Shown: positions 22,854-34,195 of the stretch, in pieces | Position numbering within the stretch: the first letter of the stretch is position 1 | Layout: every line of letters begins with the position of its first letter | Assembly (NCBI GenBank): GCA_034440575.1 | Contig: JAOTOL010001000.1 | Coordinates: 62,001-126,000, forward strand | Source: Imbricaverruca yamaguchii | Taxonomy: Eukaryota > Arthropoda > Thecostraca > Neoverrucidae | Length of the DNA: 64,000 nucleotides | Direction of reading: 5' to 3' | Notes under the pieces: generated by a model | Databases searched by the model: none | What the model saw: only the letters and a program-made list of their open reading frames with translations | What the model was told of the DNA's origin: nothing | Made by a program: the position numbers and the translations under genes

Positions 22854-24890
22854 GCTACGAAGGCAACACTCTTGAACGCCCATTTTGCGAAACAATCCCA
22901 ATCGCCTAATAACTTGCAACTACCTTCTATGGACGCACAAAATTATCATAGCATTCCAAGTTTGGCAGAAATGCAAGTTACTGAAAATGAAGTTCTTCAG
23001 CAACTCAACCATCTAAATCCAAATAAATCGACAGGACCCGATGAAATACCTCCCAGGCTGCTTAAACTAATTGCTATTCTTATCTACGAACCCCTTACTA
23101 AATTATTCAACAATTCGTTATCACTTGGAGTTTTCCCCAGGGAATGGAAACAAGCAAATGTGTCGCCCATATCCAAAAAGAAAGGATCATGCTTTTATCC
23201 CACAAATTATAGGCCAATTAGCCTCTTATCGTGCTTGTCCAAAATCCTAGGAAAGTTAGTTTTTAAACGAATTTATTCACACATAACTGATAACAATATA
23301 CTCTCTGAAAAGCAAAGTGGTTACCGTCCATATCATGGGACCCAACTACAGTTGCTCTACTTGACACATACGTTATATTCATCTTTAGATAGAAATCTTG
23401 ACTTTACATGTATATATTTGGACATACACAAATATTTTGATACTATATGGCATGCAGGGCTTATTTTTAAGTGCAAAAACCATTGTGGGATTGACGGCAC
23501 TGCATTGATGTGGCTGCAATCATACTTACATAATAGGGAACAACGTGTAAGGGTAGGAAACAGCCTTTCACCACCAACTACCATAAATGCGGGTTGCCCA
23601 CAGAGTTCTGTCTTGGGACCCCTTTTGGCATTAATATATTTAAATGACTTGGCAGACATGATTACAAATGAAATCCTTTTTTTCGCTGATGACACGTCGC
23701 TTTACGCTTCACATATACAAGGCTCACTAGAAGCACAACAATCGATTCAAAAAGATCTCGATATTATACACAAATTTGGAACAACATGGGGCATACAATT
23801 TAATGCGGCAAAAACGATCCAACAAAGATTCACATGTAAGAGTATCAGTAAACCGCTAAATCTCAGAATGGGAGGCTTAGACTATGCTTAGGAAATCATA
23901 GGAAATCATAAACACCTCGGCCTTACATTTTCTTCCGACTTGCGCTTCCATAGTCACATAAACGATATTATCCTAAAGGTCAATTGTGCACTAAGCCCCC
24001 TTTATCCTGCTGCAAGTAAGATTCCCAAACAAATCCTCTGTAACTTGTATAAAATTTACATTCGGCCTCTGTTTGACTATGCAGATACTATATATGACGG
24101 ACATATAACAATATCTGATGCACTCAGACTTGAGAAATTAAAAAAAGAGCAACTAGATTAATCACAGGTGCACTATATAGAACATCATTCGGAAAAATTA
24201 GACCGAAATTTGGATTGGATGAGCTAAAAACACGGCGAGAAATTCATAAATTTCTTTTGTTCCACAAAATCAAGCACGCAGGTCCGGGTCTACCAACTTA
24301 TATTAGAAAACTAGTTACTGAACCACGACATACAGTTACAGGAAGGCGTCTCAGAAATTCAACTACACTGACAGTCCCGCTAAATAGAATCGCCTTGTTC
24401 CAAAAATCGTTTTTTTCTGGCTACAACAAAGGTGTGGAACAATCTTCCTGAAAATTTGAGGTATGAACGAAACATCAATAAATTCAAGAGGGCAATTATG
24501 GGTCGCACAGGTGCCACGATACCGCCACAATATTATTGTTTCGGTACGAAACCAGGCAACACGCTGCATGCAAGGTTCAGGATGGGCCTCACTGAACTAA
24601 ACGCAGACACATTTGTTGTCAATCCTCTACATGACCCATCATGCTCATGCGGCTATTCCAAACAAGATGCAATTCATTTCATATTTCACTGTCCTCTTTA
24701 TGCTTACCATAGAAATATTATATTTACCAAACTGAGAAACACGACAGATATGTTCACTAACTTAACCGAAAAGAAGATTTCACAAACGCTCATTTTTGGA
24801 AATGGTCTCGGTAAGAACCTTCAGCTGTGTGTAGCCTTAGCATTTCAGACGTTTCTTATCAACACAAAACGCTTTAACACAAAAAATTAA
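22854..24890 (+). pseudogene. LINE reverse transcriptase, broken by one stop and two frameshifts
   Basis: Domains in order: a STGPDEIP segment and NYRPISLLSCLSKILGKL, motif A YLDIHKYFD (Asp codon at about 23421), motif B-like GCPQSSVLGPLL, and motif C FADD (23682-23693). Downstream come a thumb region, a TGALYRTSFGK segment, a VWNNLPENLRY segment, and a C-terminal Cys/His motif (CSCGYSKQDAIHFIFHCPLY). Breaks are an in-frame TAG at 23889-23891 beside a duplicated 10-bp word (GGAAATCATA), a frameshift near 24145, and a frameshift in the T-run near 24410. The catalytic residues themselves are retained, so decay is fairly recent. The lack of RNase H suggests a Jockey/CR1-like rather than I-type element. 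Confidence 0.9.
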
Positions 24891-25160
24891 CATACAGAAC
24901 TAACCAGGTGCTGCCGGGTGCGGGCGCAATATGAGTACCACACATGTGTGCATACTTTGTGACGATGGGGCCCGGGCGTGCTGGCGGGGCGGGCGGCGAT
25001 TGTCGCACCGTGTCGGTGGTCAAGTTTTATTGGATGGAAACGTTGTTGCGAGAGGCACCTCGAATTAAGATCATTTTGGTCTTTTGTGCCAATCGCAAAA
25101 TTGTTCATGCTATGTGTGCTATGATGTGCTAAATAAATAAACAAACAAACAAACAAAACG
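22854..25160 (+). mobile_element. 5'-truncated non-LTR retrotransposon (LINE) with 3' tail
   Basis: Begins inside the open frame after a stop at 22851 and ends in an A-rich tail of AAAC/AAAT repeats (about 25131-25158), the usual outcome of incomplete target-primed reverse transcription. No RNase H domain or endonuclease is present. The reverse transcriptase and C-terminal region are described under the pseudogene entry. Confidence 0.85.
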
Positions 25161-26384
25161 TTCTTCGACTGTATATTCAAAAGTTATATTGTTCCACTAG
25201 ATTGCCGACGCCTCGTGCTTCCGACATGATCACCGAATCCCAGCAATTGATCACGAAATCCGAAACGTTGGAAATTTCTTGAAATATTAGTACTTCATTT
25301 AAAAAACCCTTCAATGGTTATAAAGACATTGCAAGTTATATTTTTCTCCCATGTATGCTTAGGTTGTACTCCGCTACTAATTTTTAGTGCTTATTTTTAG
25401 TGCTAATTTTCAGTGCCTCACAATTTGATTCCTAATCTATGACACTTCGTTTTGACCTGCCCACCCTCCCTCCGTCGGAATCATGGATTAAGCAGTGGTG
25501 AGCTGCTTGCAACAGTCTGACATGTGCTGTCTAATTCGCAGGTGCTGGATTGGTGTTGGATTCCAAAGGCAGCTTAATAAATGTCACTTGTCGCAGATTT
25601 GGACACTTGAAAGCCGTCACTCGCGCTCTCCTTTCCGACTCCATTCTCTGTGCCATGTCCCGTGCTCTATTCTTCACCCGAAAATAATGCATTTCGTGTG
25701 TAAAAATAGCTTGGATTTCGACGTGACCAATCTGATTATAATCTGCTGAAATCCACATTTCCTTCACGAGGTATATCAGTTATTTTTTTCTAACCCATAT
25801 TGTTCACAACCGAAGCCTACGTACCGTACATGCGTTGCATCGCGAATTATCTACGACGCATATGACAGCGACCAAATGCCCACTGGTCGAATTCGCTGGA
25901 TCGACAAGACATCGGTGTGAATGAAAGCGGCGACAATTCAGGGGTGACCACTGATCTGTATGCAGTTTTGGCTTCGAGAGGTGTTTTATTAGCCAATATC
26001 TCTCATATAGTCATGTATCCAGTTCTTCAGATAACCATCATGTATCATGTACTCATTACTTGTCGGTAATTAATTGAAGCTAAAAAGGCAGCATTTGCTA
26101 AAAATACAGTATTTAACATGTGTGCTAGATCATACCAACATTTTTGGTAAACTTGAATAGCTTTTTTATTGTCCATATTCAGAAATACTTTCGTTTCATC
26201 TATTTGTTTCATACTTATTGTCAGGCTACATAGCATTTTCACACGTCTGGACACCTCCATAAATTGCCACTCGATGAAATGCGTAATGTTGTGTTGTAAG
26301 ACAAAAGCGCCATGCCAAGATAAAAGGGGTTATTCTCGACACCGTGTGAGTTCAGAATTCCAACCTTGCCTGGGTCCATTTGAA
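25161..26384. other. No recognisable gene
   Basis: AT-rich sequence without recognised domains or repeats. Confidence 0.5.
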
Positions 26385-26404
26385 CGTGGATGAACGTGAA
26401 TCAT

Positions 26405-26490
26405 TTGAACGTAGACGTGTCACCCATAGGGCCTATGGGTGACACGTGTCACCATAGACGTGTCACCCATATACGTGTCACCCATACTGC
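26405..26490. repeat. Perfect 33-bp palindrome within ACGTGTCACCCAT repeats
   Basis: 26415-26447 reads ACGTGTCACCCATAGG, a central G, then the exact reverse complement. Four forward or inverted copies of GTGTCACCCAT crowd the next 40 bases (with GACGTGTCACCCATA again at about 26458 and TACGTGTCACCCATA at about 26473). Confidence 0.9.
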
Positions 26491-26930
26491 ATGCCATTGC
26501 TAAACCATGCGGCGAACCACTGGTTGTCGATGCAGTACCACCCTAGCTTCTCCACGAGGCAGTGCGCAACACTGTCGAATGCTTTTGAGGTGTCTGCCGT
26601 GACTAATGAAATCATCATACCTTTGTCAACATTGCTAGTCGCATATACTACAGCTCAAGCAAGCACTGCCGCCTTCGTCGATAGGTCAGGGCGGAAGCCA
26701 TATTGTTGACGGAATATAATATGCAGACTAAGTACGTATTGCGTCAGTTTTGTACATACTGTAAGCGCACAAAGCCTACTCACGACCAGCAATATCGACA
26801 TTGGTCGATAGTTGCACCGCTTAGCATCGTCGCCTTTATCTATCGGCACTATTGTAATGATTTTCCAGTTCACAATGCTACTATTAATAACATGCAGTAG
26901 ATGCATGCATGCAGATGTCGGCACCGCCGC
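26490..26930 (-). pseudogene. Non-LTR reverse transcriptase fragment
   Basis: Minus-strand translation gives VPIDKGDDAKRCNYRPMSIL, then RQQYGFRPDLSTKAAVLA. After one in-frame stop (about 26655) comes TADTSKAFDSVAHCLVEKLG with motif A Asp, then WFAAWFSNGM. These are reverse transcriptase fingers and motif A in the correct order. Motifs B and C are absent, so it is an internal fragment. It is a different family from the LINE at 22.9 kb. Confidence 0.85.
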
Positions 26931-27314
26931 ACAATGATATCAGTACATGACGATCCCATCCGCCTCAGCATGGGCGATAGCTACGGCAGCGCCGCAGGGC
27001 GCTGAGAAAGCGTTCCCGCTGCAGAATCATTGCCGGCGTGACGGGAGCAAATTTGGAGCGCCACAGACGCTGCGTTTTCTCAGTCCTTCCCAGGCTGCTA
27101 GTCAATGGCGTCACCAGGGAATGGCCAACGCCATATTGCGGGTGGATACAATGTAAATATTGCGAGAGTATCACAGTGCATCTAACATTTTAAGCCAACC
27201 GTAAGCTCAGATACAAATAGGTCCGAACATTGTGTGCGTCCTCTCTATCCGCCACTACTCTGCATATCAGTTTCCCACGGGACGGCAGCCGATTGCCAGG
27301 CTATGAAACGCTAA
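26931..27314. other. No recognisable gene
   Basis: GC-richer stretch with no domain; it adjoins the tail of the AGATCT-array element. Confidence 0.45.
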
Positions 27315-28135
27315 CAATACAGGCACACAACGAGCTCGTATTCAATAGCATCATCCTGCCATCTACCGAGAAATATTGTTACCTATGCTTCAGCGTTCAA
27401 TCTGACATTCATTCCTTATTCAACGCGGTAATACCAAGACCGTGCTGCTACCTAGCGAGAGAAAGCTGAACTTATGCTTCTTGGACATCGGAATTGAGAG
27501 TAGATCTTCTGAACAATCCAGTCCAGAAAGTAGATCCTCTGAACATACCGGCCCAAGAGTAGATCTTCTGAACATTCCGGGCCAAGAGTAGGTCTTCTGA
27601 AAATTCAGTCCCGAGAGTAGATCTTGTGAACACTTCCATCCTCCGAGTAGATCCTCTGAACATTTCCAGTAGTAGATCTTCTGGCCTAATTGTAGATCCT
27701 CTGAACAATGCAGTCCCGAGAGTAGATCTTGTGAAAAAAAATCTCCTGAAAGTAGATCCTGTGAACACTTTCGTCTTCGAGTAGATCTTCTGAACAAACC
27801 AGTCCCGAGAGTAGATCTTGTGAACACTTCCAGCTTTCAGTAGATCCTCTGAACATTTGCATTCGGGAGTAGATCTTCTGAACACTTGAGGCCTATTTGT
27901 AGATCCTCTGAACAACCCAGTCCCGAGAGTAGATCTTGTGAAAAACATTCTCCTGAAAGTAGATCTTGTGAACACTTTCGTCTTCGAGTAGATCTTCTGA
28001 ACAACCCAGTCCCGAGAGTAGATCTTGTGAAAATAGATGTTCTGAAAGTAGATCCTGTGAAAATAAATCCTCTAAAAGTAGATCTACTGAACGTAGGTCT
28101 TCTGAAAGTAGATCTTGTGAGCTTCCCCCTTCCCT
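27315..28135 (-). repeat. AGATCT-array repeat element, copy 2 (inverted)
   Basis: Reverse-complement counterpart of 11934-12735. The unique tail (27315-27490) comes first, then units carrying AGTAGATCTTCTGAA or AGTAGATCTTGTGAA. Long runs of successive monomer variants correspond between copies. The outer end (28010-28135) has extra units not in copy 1. Confidence 0.85.
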
Positions 28136-28949
28136 TCCATGCAATTCTAAAAATGCATGACTTGGTTCATGACGCAAATCCGCAAAATATAGGTTCGCAC
28201 TGCTTAAAAACTGCACTCATTCAAAACTTGAGCCTGAGAGCTGTCCATTCGTAAGCAAATAACGAACAAGCTCTCAGCCGGGTTTTTTTCAGTGCACAGA
28301 CATCACGCTCATTAAGGCTAATGATCAAATTGTAAATAACCCAAAGGGGTTCAATTCATAGTTTCAAATTCTCAAACTGCTCGCAAGTCTGCTTCCAATG
28401 CATACAAACGATTGATCGGATCACTTTGCGGTGGTAGATTTTTAAAATAGCAAGCCCGTTCTCAGCAGAATACATGGACTCCATGACTTCTTCATCCGAC
28501 TGCTGAGCATGCTCAACAACTTCAAAATATCAATACAATTGCTCAACATCCAACATTAATATTCCCACAGGACCTATTTAGAACTTCGCTGTGGGTCATA
28601 ACAAATTTTACTTGGGAGTCAGGATGCAGGTATCTGAAGTAACCCAAAGGAGAATTCCCCCGATCAGGAATGGACGATGCTTACTCACATTTCCGCAAAA
28701 GAACTGGGCGCGGAGCCAACGTCTAACGCTGTCGGCCACTCCGGAATGGCTGCCTTTGTAAGACTTTGCATTAATGTGTCATCAACGCTGCATTGTCTTC
28801 TTTTGAAGCGTGTCGATTATTTAAGAGCTGATTTCGATGTGCACCGTGCCGCAGGAATTCCCCGACCGTCTGGATCACCGGTGACTTGTCAACGGATCTA
28901 CAATGCGTGTCAACGGCTGAACCAACGCCCGTCAAGCTGCAATGAACGA
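28136..28949. other. No recognisable gene
   Basis: Mostly AT-rich; no domain or array recognised. Confidence 0.5.
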
Positions 28950-29075
28950 GAGCGTGGGAAGAATGGGGAAGTCGTGAGACATGCACATTGAAAGCATGTG
29001 GGAAGCGGTGAGACGTGGACGTATGAAGTATGGAGAAGCCGTAAGACGTGGAGGGATCGGGATGCCATGGGACAT
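28950..29075 (+). repeat. About 35-bp degenerate tandem repeat, 3 copies
   Basis: Units share TGGGAAG...GTGAGACGTGG (variants GTCGTGAGACATG, GCGGTGAGACGTGG, GCCGTAAGACGTGG). Confidence 0.65.
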
Positions 29076-29722
29076 AATGGGATGGAGCCATTGTACCCCG
29101 TAGGCCTGATGATCACAAAAAGTAGAGTGGTCGTGGATCCTTCATCCCATCCCACCACTGTCTCCACCCCCATTTCGACAGCTATGGAACCAGTGAAACC
29201 AGCATGGGAAGTTCTAAATTTCAAACAACCAACAGACTGCTTAGTATTTGCCATCAAAAGGCGCGATCAGAGCGGCTGGGCGATCGAGGGCGGGAGACTG
29301 ACTATGGTGCCAAAAAAAGAAAAACGGGTCGAGCACACAATTCAGTTGTCGACAGGGTTTGAACCGAGTACACTTAAACCCTCTCCTGGTGACCAGCAAA
29401 GATATTGGACAGTCAGGTGGCGCAGCGCAGTAGCATGGCTTGGTGCGCCGTACTGGAGCTGGGAAGTATTGTTGCAGAGCGTTTTTCTTTGTTAGCAAAA
29501 TACAGCGGGTAGTCAAGCATGCATACAAATGTAAGCGTACTTATGACAAACAAGGTGTTCTGCCAACTTGACGAAGCCAAATCAAGGAAGCCATTCCGGT
29601 TAAATCAGTCCCAACCAGCAAAATCTTGGCTTCGCAGAGCCCGACAGTCCAGAAATTCACCATACAACGTTAAATGACATTCGCATTCCATGATGCATAA
29701 AATAATCGACCGTGTTCTTGAT
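29076..29722. other. No recognisable gene
   Basis: A 165-codon frame (28998-29495) overlaps other open frames and has no domain. On the minus strand 29351-29363 carries a pol III B-box-like GGTTCAAACCC but no A box in the right place. Confidence 0.4.
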
Positions 29723-30006
29723 ATAAGTAATAAACACAATACCGATCTCCTGAATAAATCCGATAATTGTGTGTTTTCTCCACCTCTGAATTCTGAGAAA
29801 ATAATGCGAACTTTTGCTAGATTAGGTGCCAACGTCAACTTTTCGCCGACGTCATCTAGTTATTTAGTGACTTCGTTCACCTTATCTGCTCGGTGACTAT
29901 CCTTCCACGGAGCAAAAGTTCGCATTATTTGCTCAGAATTCACAGGTGGAGAAAACGCACAGTTACCTGATTTATTTAGGAGACCGGAATTGTGTTTATT
30001 ACTTAT
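29723..30006. mobile_element. Hairpin (foldback) element with 96-bp arms
   Basis: Left arm 29723-29818 and right arm 29911-30006 are inverted copies of equal length with roughly ten mismatches, around a 92-bp loop. The arms begin ATAAGTAATAAACACAAT and end CGAACTTTTGCT. The whole looks like a foldback MITE or a hairpin-RNA precursor. No clear target duplication was identified. Confidence 0.8.
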
Positions 30007-30282
30007 CTGCTCCTTACCTGTTGCTAGGTCTTTCCGGTCAGATCCTCAATCATCTTCACAAGGAGGGGGAGAAGATCTTTGCAAAGCCCCCTCTAACTTC
30101 CAAACTAAGCCGTGTATGAAAGCGAGCCAGGTATTATCGAAAAGCCCTCGACGAACGGTTCGAGAATGGCATCGCATTTATGTTATGACAATTTTATAAT
30201 ACAAAACAAATCGCATTAGTCCCAGGAGGGCTAAAGCTAGCAGTGACGTCAAGTCACTTGTAACCAGGGCCGTCGATTTGTA

Positions 30283-30360
30283 TCCTTTTGTGGGGGTCAT
30301 GGCCCCACCAATGTTGATCTTGGCCCCCAATGCTGATTTGGCCCCTCCAATAAGCCATGC
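30283..30360 (+). repeat. Dispersed repeat fragment (GCCCC / ATGTTGG family)
   Basis: GGCCCCACCAATGTTGATCTTGGCCCC resembles parts of 40773-40895 and 42961-43083. It directly borders the outer edge of inverted repeat A. Confidence 0.5.
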
Positions 30361-30372
30361 CGTTTTTATGTT

Positions 30373-31142
30373 CATAAGAAAGCTAAAGGAAAAAAACAAT
30401 AAAACACCATGCTCTATAGAAAACATAGTTGATGTTAACCAGCATATTTTGTACTGTAAATAAACAGATTAGGTTTAGATAGTTTATATAGACTCTCCAT
30501 CTTTTGCTGCAAAATTAAAAATTGTACAAAAAACTGGATTTTCCTCCACTATGGAAGCATAACATCATAAAATGAGATTAGCAAATTTTGATGGATTATA
30601 AATCAGATTGCCTTCAAAAATGTGCTATGCTACTAAACAACAATTACATTTTCATACTGATGTTTGCACACACCACAAATCAGACTTGTGCCCAACTCGA
30701 GTTGAATCGAGAATCAACTCATGAATCAGTTTTTTATCAGTCACGAGTTGAATCAATTCTTTTCCCCAAAATATATCTTGAGTTGTGAGTTGAATCACAT
30801 CTTTCTATTAAAAAATTGGTTGAATAATGAGTCAGTGATTCAAATCACAACGAGTCACTTGAGTCTTGTGACTCAAATGCAAATAATGATAAAAATGAAA
30901 TGATATATTTGTGAATAGTATGCCATGACACAAAGTAGAAAGCAAAACACAGCACAATTATTCATGCCTAGCATTACAATTGTCAAATTGTCAGCTGCTA
31001 GTGAGTAAAGATTCAGGGATACTGAAGTTTTTCACCAAAAATCAGTGGCAGTAACCACAAATAAATACCTATTAATGCTAAGCTTGGTATTCATAATACA
31101 TCTCATGTATGAGTCAATCCTAGTGCCAGGAACAAAAAAAAA
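30373..31142 (+). repeat. Inverted repeat A, left arm (about 770 bp)
   Basis: Starts CATAAGAAAGCTAAAGG and ends at CCAGGAACAAAAAAAAA. It is the reverse complement of 32631-33406 with only homopolymer-length differences and isolated substitutions (for example ATATATCA versus AGATATCA). AT-rich, with many GAGTTGAATC and AACTCATGA words; no protein domain. The short open frames inside are identical in both arms and are not evidence of coding. Confidence 0.95.
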
Positions 31143-32630
31143 CACAGAAATTGGTTGTGATTGCGAAAAAATAATATGGGACCGAAACAGTCCTGCACTA
31201 CAATAGGCATCTGCACTGAATAACATAGCGTCGATTCGTTATCTACCACACGCGCTTCTGATATCATATCAGACGCGCATGTAACAAATAGCAAACAGAA
31301 GGTATGTTTGCCAGAGGGTATCAAGGTCATCCTTCAAGTCTGCATGTCAGACGAAGGTTTTTTTTAAATATATCTATCTTGTTGCGAAAACTTTTCTGAA
31401 AACATATGCTTTGGTCATTTTTATTTTTGCTTTTTCTTCAAGCAAACATTGTCTTCGGCTCACCAAGTTAGTTATAAACTTGTCTCGTTCTTTCAGTGAA
31501 CATTTAAAATGGGATGGTAAAGTTTGACCAGATCGCGACCATTGCCATCCCATTTGAACATGGGTCAAGTAATCACATTCTGCGGACAAACAAAAATGTG
31601 CATAAGCGGATCAGATGACATTCCAGTTTAAACTGTACAATCATGGTGTACATCTATTAGTCCGGCGGGTTCTGCCCGCATAACATCACATTTCACGAAC
31701 AGCACCGCCGCAACGAGATCACGTCCCAGCTTCAGTTCCCGAGGCTATCATTACACCGAATGCTACGAAGCAAATGCAAATATTTTACAAATACCACAAC
31801 AAGAGCATAACACCATCAGATCGATCAGAATGAGCAGCAGAATGATATTATAAGCATTTTGTTCTCTGAAAATTGTCAAATTTTTACAAATCTGAGTCAT
31901 CTAACCTACCCTGAGAGGCCCTTGAAAGGAAATCATTGCGAAATTTGCAGTTCAAGGTTTTTTTTTTTTGGGGGGGGGGGAATTTGTGTTCAGCACACCA
32001 TGTTCATGACGGTGACTAAGATGATGGGACCACTTATTATCTGTGCGAATGCAATTTTATTGGGAAATAATTGACAAATTTTCCAACATAAAAAATTAAA
32101 CTAACATACCATAATCGAACCTAACCCATTTGTTTGCTTTATGGAGGCAAATGTATGCAAAATCATTTCTTGGTTATTTGGGTTTCCAGCCGCATTGACC
32201 TCACAATTACCAAATACGCGGTCAATGCGGTATACAGCACAACAGAGTTGAAAAGGTTATCAAGAATAATACACGCATTTTCACAGCAAAAATATTTTTT
32301 TTTAAACAGCTTAGGCTAGGTTAGGCTAGGTTATGTTTCTTTTCAACGTTGATAATGTTCAGAAAATATCTCGCTTGACATTTAAAAAAAACATTTTTTA
32401 AAGTATTTTTTTATCCTTAAAAGGTAGCTGATGCTAGGTTAGATGAGGTTTTGTTGCATTGAAGAAAAAAAAATTATATACTATGTTACATCACTCAAAT
32501 CACCTTGTTTGGAATTAGTTTCATTATAACCTGAAAAGTAAGCATTTGCACAGAAAATAAGTGGTCTCATCATCTTCGTCACCTGCATAAAGATGGTATT
32601 CTGAAGGAAAACTCAAAGGAATTTAAAAGG
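31143..32630. other. Spacer of inverted repeat A
   Basis: AT-rich, no domain. From about 32045 to 32480 it contains a TTAGG-rich segment (TTAGGCTAGGTTAGGCTAGG at about 32311) related to 34230-34620 in the spacer of inverted repeat B. A poly-T/poly-G run is at 31959-31980. Confidence 0.7.
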
Positions 32631-33406
32631 GTTTTTTTTTTGGTTCCTGGCACTAGGATTGACTCATACATGAGATGTATTATGAATACCAAGCTTAGCA
32701 TTAATAGGTATTTATTTGTGGTTACTGCCACTGATTTTTGGTGAAAAACTTCAGTATCCCTGAATCTTTACTCACTAGCAGCTGACAATTTGACAATTGT
32801 AATGCTAGGCATGAATAATTGTGCTGTGTTTTGCTTTCTACTTTGTGTCATGGCATACTATTCACAAAGATATCATTTCATTTTTATCATTATTTGCATT
32901 TGAGTCACAAGACTCAAGTGACTCGTTGTGATTTGAATCACTGACTCATTATTCAACCAATTTTTTAATAGAAAGATGTGATTCAACTCACAACTCAAGA
33001 TATATTTTGGGGAAAAGAATTGATTCAACTCGTGACTGATAAAAAACTGATTCATGAGTTGATTCTCGATTCAACTCGAGTTGGGCACAAGTCTGATTTG
33101 TGGTGTGTGCAAACATCAGTATGAAAATGTAATTGTTGTTTAGTAGCATAGCACATTTTTGAAGGCAATCTGATTTATAATCCATCAAAATTTGCTAATC
33201 TCATTTTATGATGTTATGCTTCCATAGTGGAGGAAAATCCAGTTTTTTGTACAATTTTTAATTTTGCAGCAAAAGATGGAGAGTCTATATAAACTATCTA
33301 AACCTAATCTGTTTATTTACAGTACAAAATATGCTGGTTAACATCAACTATGTTTTCTATAGAGCATGGTGTTTTATTGTTTTTTTTTTCCTTTAGCTTT
33401 CTTATG
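32631..33406 (-). repeat. Inverted repeat A, right arm
   Basis: Reverse complement of 30373-31142. It ends exactly at 33406 (CTTTCTTATG), the base before inverted repeat B begins. Confidence 0.95.
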
Positions 33407-34195
33407 TGACTTCCGCGGGTGATTGGCACACTAACGCCTAAATAACTGAAACAAAGTCCACTAGGTAGCTAGCACGCACTTATCAGAGCAAGTGACACAG
33501 ACTTGCCGAAGTAATCGGCACGGACCTCCATCCTCCATGGGGCCGACCCTGACCCCACGGTGACCCAGCCTCTGGATGCGCACGTTGCGAAACATTACGA
33601 CATGAGCGAGTAGCCGGCGACTGGTCGGCTGGCCCTCAACCGGCGTCGGCTGGACCTGCGCCGTCTTAGCTACGCCGTAATGTGTTTCGTAGAGCCAAAA
33701 TGCGATCATTTGGAAAAGCAGCTCGGTGGTACGGCCGAACAAATCACAGTTGTACGAACCGATACTTGCTTCACAGCCATAAAGAATGGCGTACGTTTAT
33801 ATATGACTTGAAAATCGATTCTGTTTCACCACACCTGTGCGTGGTGTAGCGGAATTTTTCTAAGTCACCGAAAAAGTATATCATATTTTTATATATCCGT
33901 TATGCTTTTACTTAGCGCTCCAAGGCGTGAATATTGTGAGCTGCAGAGCATATTTTATGATCCTGTCGCTTTTTGCGAAACTCGGTACGCTTTGGATTAC
34001 TGACACTAATTTTTTGGATTACCGACGACATTTTTGATCCCGAAGGCGATATTTAGGGGCCCCGTGGACACTTGTTGGAATCCCAAGCGCGAGTTTCAGT
34101 GGATAGGACACGTTTTGGGAGGCACGACACGTTTTGTGGGCTTTTGATTTATTTCGATTTTCGCGGTCTTGGGGGCAATACTTGGTACCCCTAGT
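33407..34195 (-). repeat. Inverted repeat B, left arm (789 bp)
   Basis: Starts TGACTTCCGCGGGTGATTGG directly after arm A and ends GGTACCCCTAGT. It is the reverse complement of 35458-36246, the same length to the base, with two substitutions noticed by eye. The outer half is GC-rich; the inner part (33990-34195) belongs to the GCGATTTT / GGGGCCC degenerate family. A 93-codon frame occurs identically placed in both arms without a recognised domain. Confidence 0.95.

Noticed and set aside
29340..29470. tRNA-derived SINE on the basis of GGTTCAAACCC (minus) and TGGCGCAGCGCAG (plus)
   Set aside because: The B-box-like and A-box-like words are on opposite strands, so no pol III promoter can be assembled.
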